From assembly GCF_014204985.1 (NCBI RefSeq), contig NZ_JACHMP010000001.1, positions 1,116,001-1,180,000 of the forward strand: a DNA stretch of 64,000 nucleotides. Reading direction: 5' to 3'. This DNA is from Streptosporangium becharense. Its GTDB lineage: Bacteria; Actinomycetota; Actinomycetes; Streptosporangiales; Streptosporangiaceae. Positions 63,558 to 64,000 of the stretch are shown piece after piece (position 1 is the first letter of the stretch; each line of letters starts with the position of its first letter). The position numbers were made by a program, and so were the translations under genes. Under the pieces are notes generated by a model. The model was not told where the DNA came from, searched no databases, and saw only the letters and a program-made list of their open reading frames with translations.

Positions 63558-64000
63558 TCATCCTCGCGCGGGCTCCCGGCGGAGCCTGGCGAGCATCGCC
63601 CGGGTGTCCGGCCGGTCGACCACCACCGCCACGAGCGCGAACGCGGCGGTGCCCGCCAGCGCGGCGACCCCCCCGACCGGCACCGACACCCATCGGGAGA
63701 CGTCGCCGAAGGCGGCCACGCACGCCGCCCCGGCGCCCCAGGCCGCACCGCCGCCGGCCAGGGCGGCGAGCAGAGCCCGCCACACGCCGTCCAGCGCTGC
63801 CGCACCCCCGGCGCGGAACACGGCGAGCGCCAGCAGCGCCCCGCCCACGGTCATGCCGACCGTGCTGCCGAGCGCCAGCCGCCCGACCACGTCGGCGGGG
63901 TCGTCGGCGGCGTGGGCGAGCAGGATCTGGGCGACCAGCGCCACCGCCCACCCGGCCACCGAGGCGGTCGCCGCCGCCCGCCCCCGCCCGCAGGCGTACA
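63558..64000 (-). CDS. MurJ/MviN-like lipid flippase, C-terminal part (partial)
   Basis: Only the last ~147 residues are in the window; the start lies beyond the right edge. About four membrane helices are visible (WAVALVAQILLAH, LALGSTVGMTVGGALLALAVF, LLAALAGGGAAWGAGAACVAAF, VGGVAALAGTAAFALVAVVV). The YACGRGRAAATASVAGW segment resembles the conserved loop before the last helix group of MurJ-like MOP flippases. Its neighbour is a GT4 glycosyltransferase, a frequent actinobacterial pair. Confidence 0.7.
   Translation of the reverse strand, partial: YACGRGRAAATASVAGWAVALVAQILLAHAADDPADVVGRLALGSTVGMTVGGALLALAVFRAGGAAALDGVWRALLAALAGGGAAWGAGAACVAAFGDVSRWVSVPVGGVAALAGTAAFALVAVVVDRPDTRAMLARLRREPARG

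Overview
The window is very GC-rich, with strong third-position G/C bias and many GTG starts. Actinobacterial hallmarks include a SufR-led suf operon, an OpcA gene, an RbpA-family protein, WhiA, and YvcK next to RapZ. Gene order resembles the core block of streptomycetes and relatives (sufB-sufR, ABC exporter, COX15, ctaB, tkt-tal-pgi-zwf-opcA-pgl, secG-tpiA-pgk-gap, whiA-yvcK-rapZ-uvrC, uvrA). It most likely comes from a filamentous actinomycete, probably of the Streptosporangiales; the genus is inference. No rRNA, tRNA, CRISPR array or transposase was seen.

Layout. 1-5117: start of sufB, the SufR repressor, a Bcr/CflA-type MFS pump and an ABC exporter pair. 5192-7690: a membrane glycosyltransferase-like protein and an RhtA-like exporter. 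7840-20199: an accessory catabolic island, all on the minus strand. It encodes a FadR-type regulator, a complete Liv-type ABC importer and six enzymes that together match the trans-4-hydroxy-L-proline pathway: epimerase, FAD/2Fe-2S D-hydroxyproline dehydrogenase, deaminase and alpha-ketoglutarate semialdehyde dehydrogenase. 20382-24738: heme A synthase, a YdcF/SanA protein, a PrsW-family protease and heme O synthase. 25045-33400: a tight pentose phosphate/glucose-6-phosphate operon. 33498-38715: an ACT-GNAT protein, then an oxidoreductase/amidohydrolase/MBL-fold group. 38773-41695: an XRE-TPR regulator, an HATPase protein and a NADAR protein. 41858-45647: RbpA-like, SecG and the gap-pgk-tpiA operon. 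46242-51240: uvrC-rapZ-yvcK-whiA. 51534-58146: Rieske lipoprotein, uvrA, an MBL hydrolase and a LysR/DJ-1 divergent pair. 58341-64000: a two-domain exported protein, pssA, psd, terC behind a probable manganese riboswitch, a GT4 glycosyltransferase and the end of a MurJ-like gene.

The most informative new signals are regulatory. A shared 11-bp near-palindrome overlaps the -10 box of both hydroxyproline transcription units, with the same geometry in each. A DasR-type operator (14 of 16 positions) sits at the gap-pgk-tpiA promoter. A SufR-type operator and an iron box precede the suf operon. A perfect LysR-type inverted repeat lies before the LysR/DJ-1 pair.

A second theme is in-frame minisatellite growth. 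There are 20-residue repeats at the N-terminus of YvcK, 18-residue repeats at the N-terminus of glucose-6-phosphate dehydrogenase, 8-residue repeats in the tail of the 2Fe-2S dehydrogenase subunit, and a 36-bp tandem array between the solute-binding protein gene and livH.
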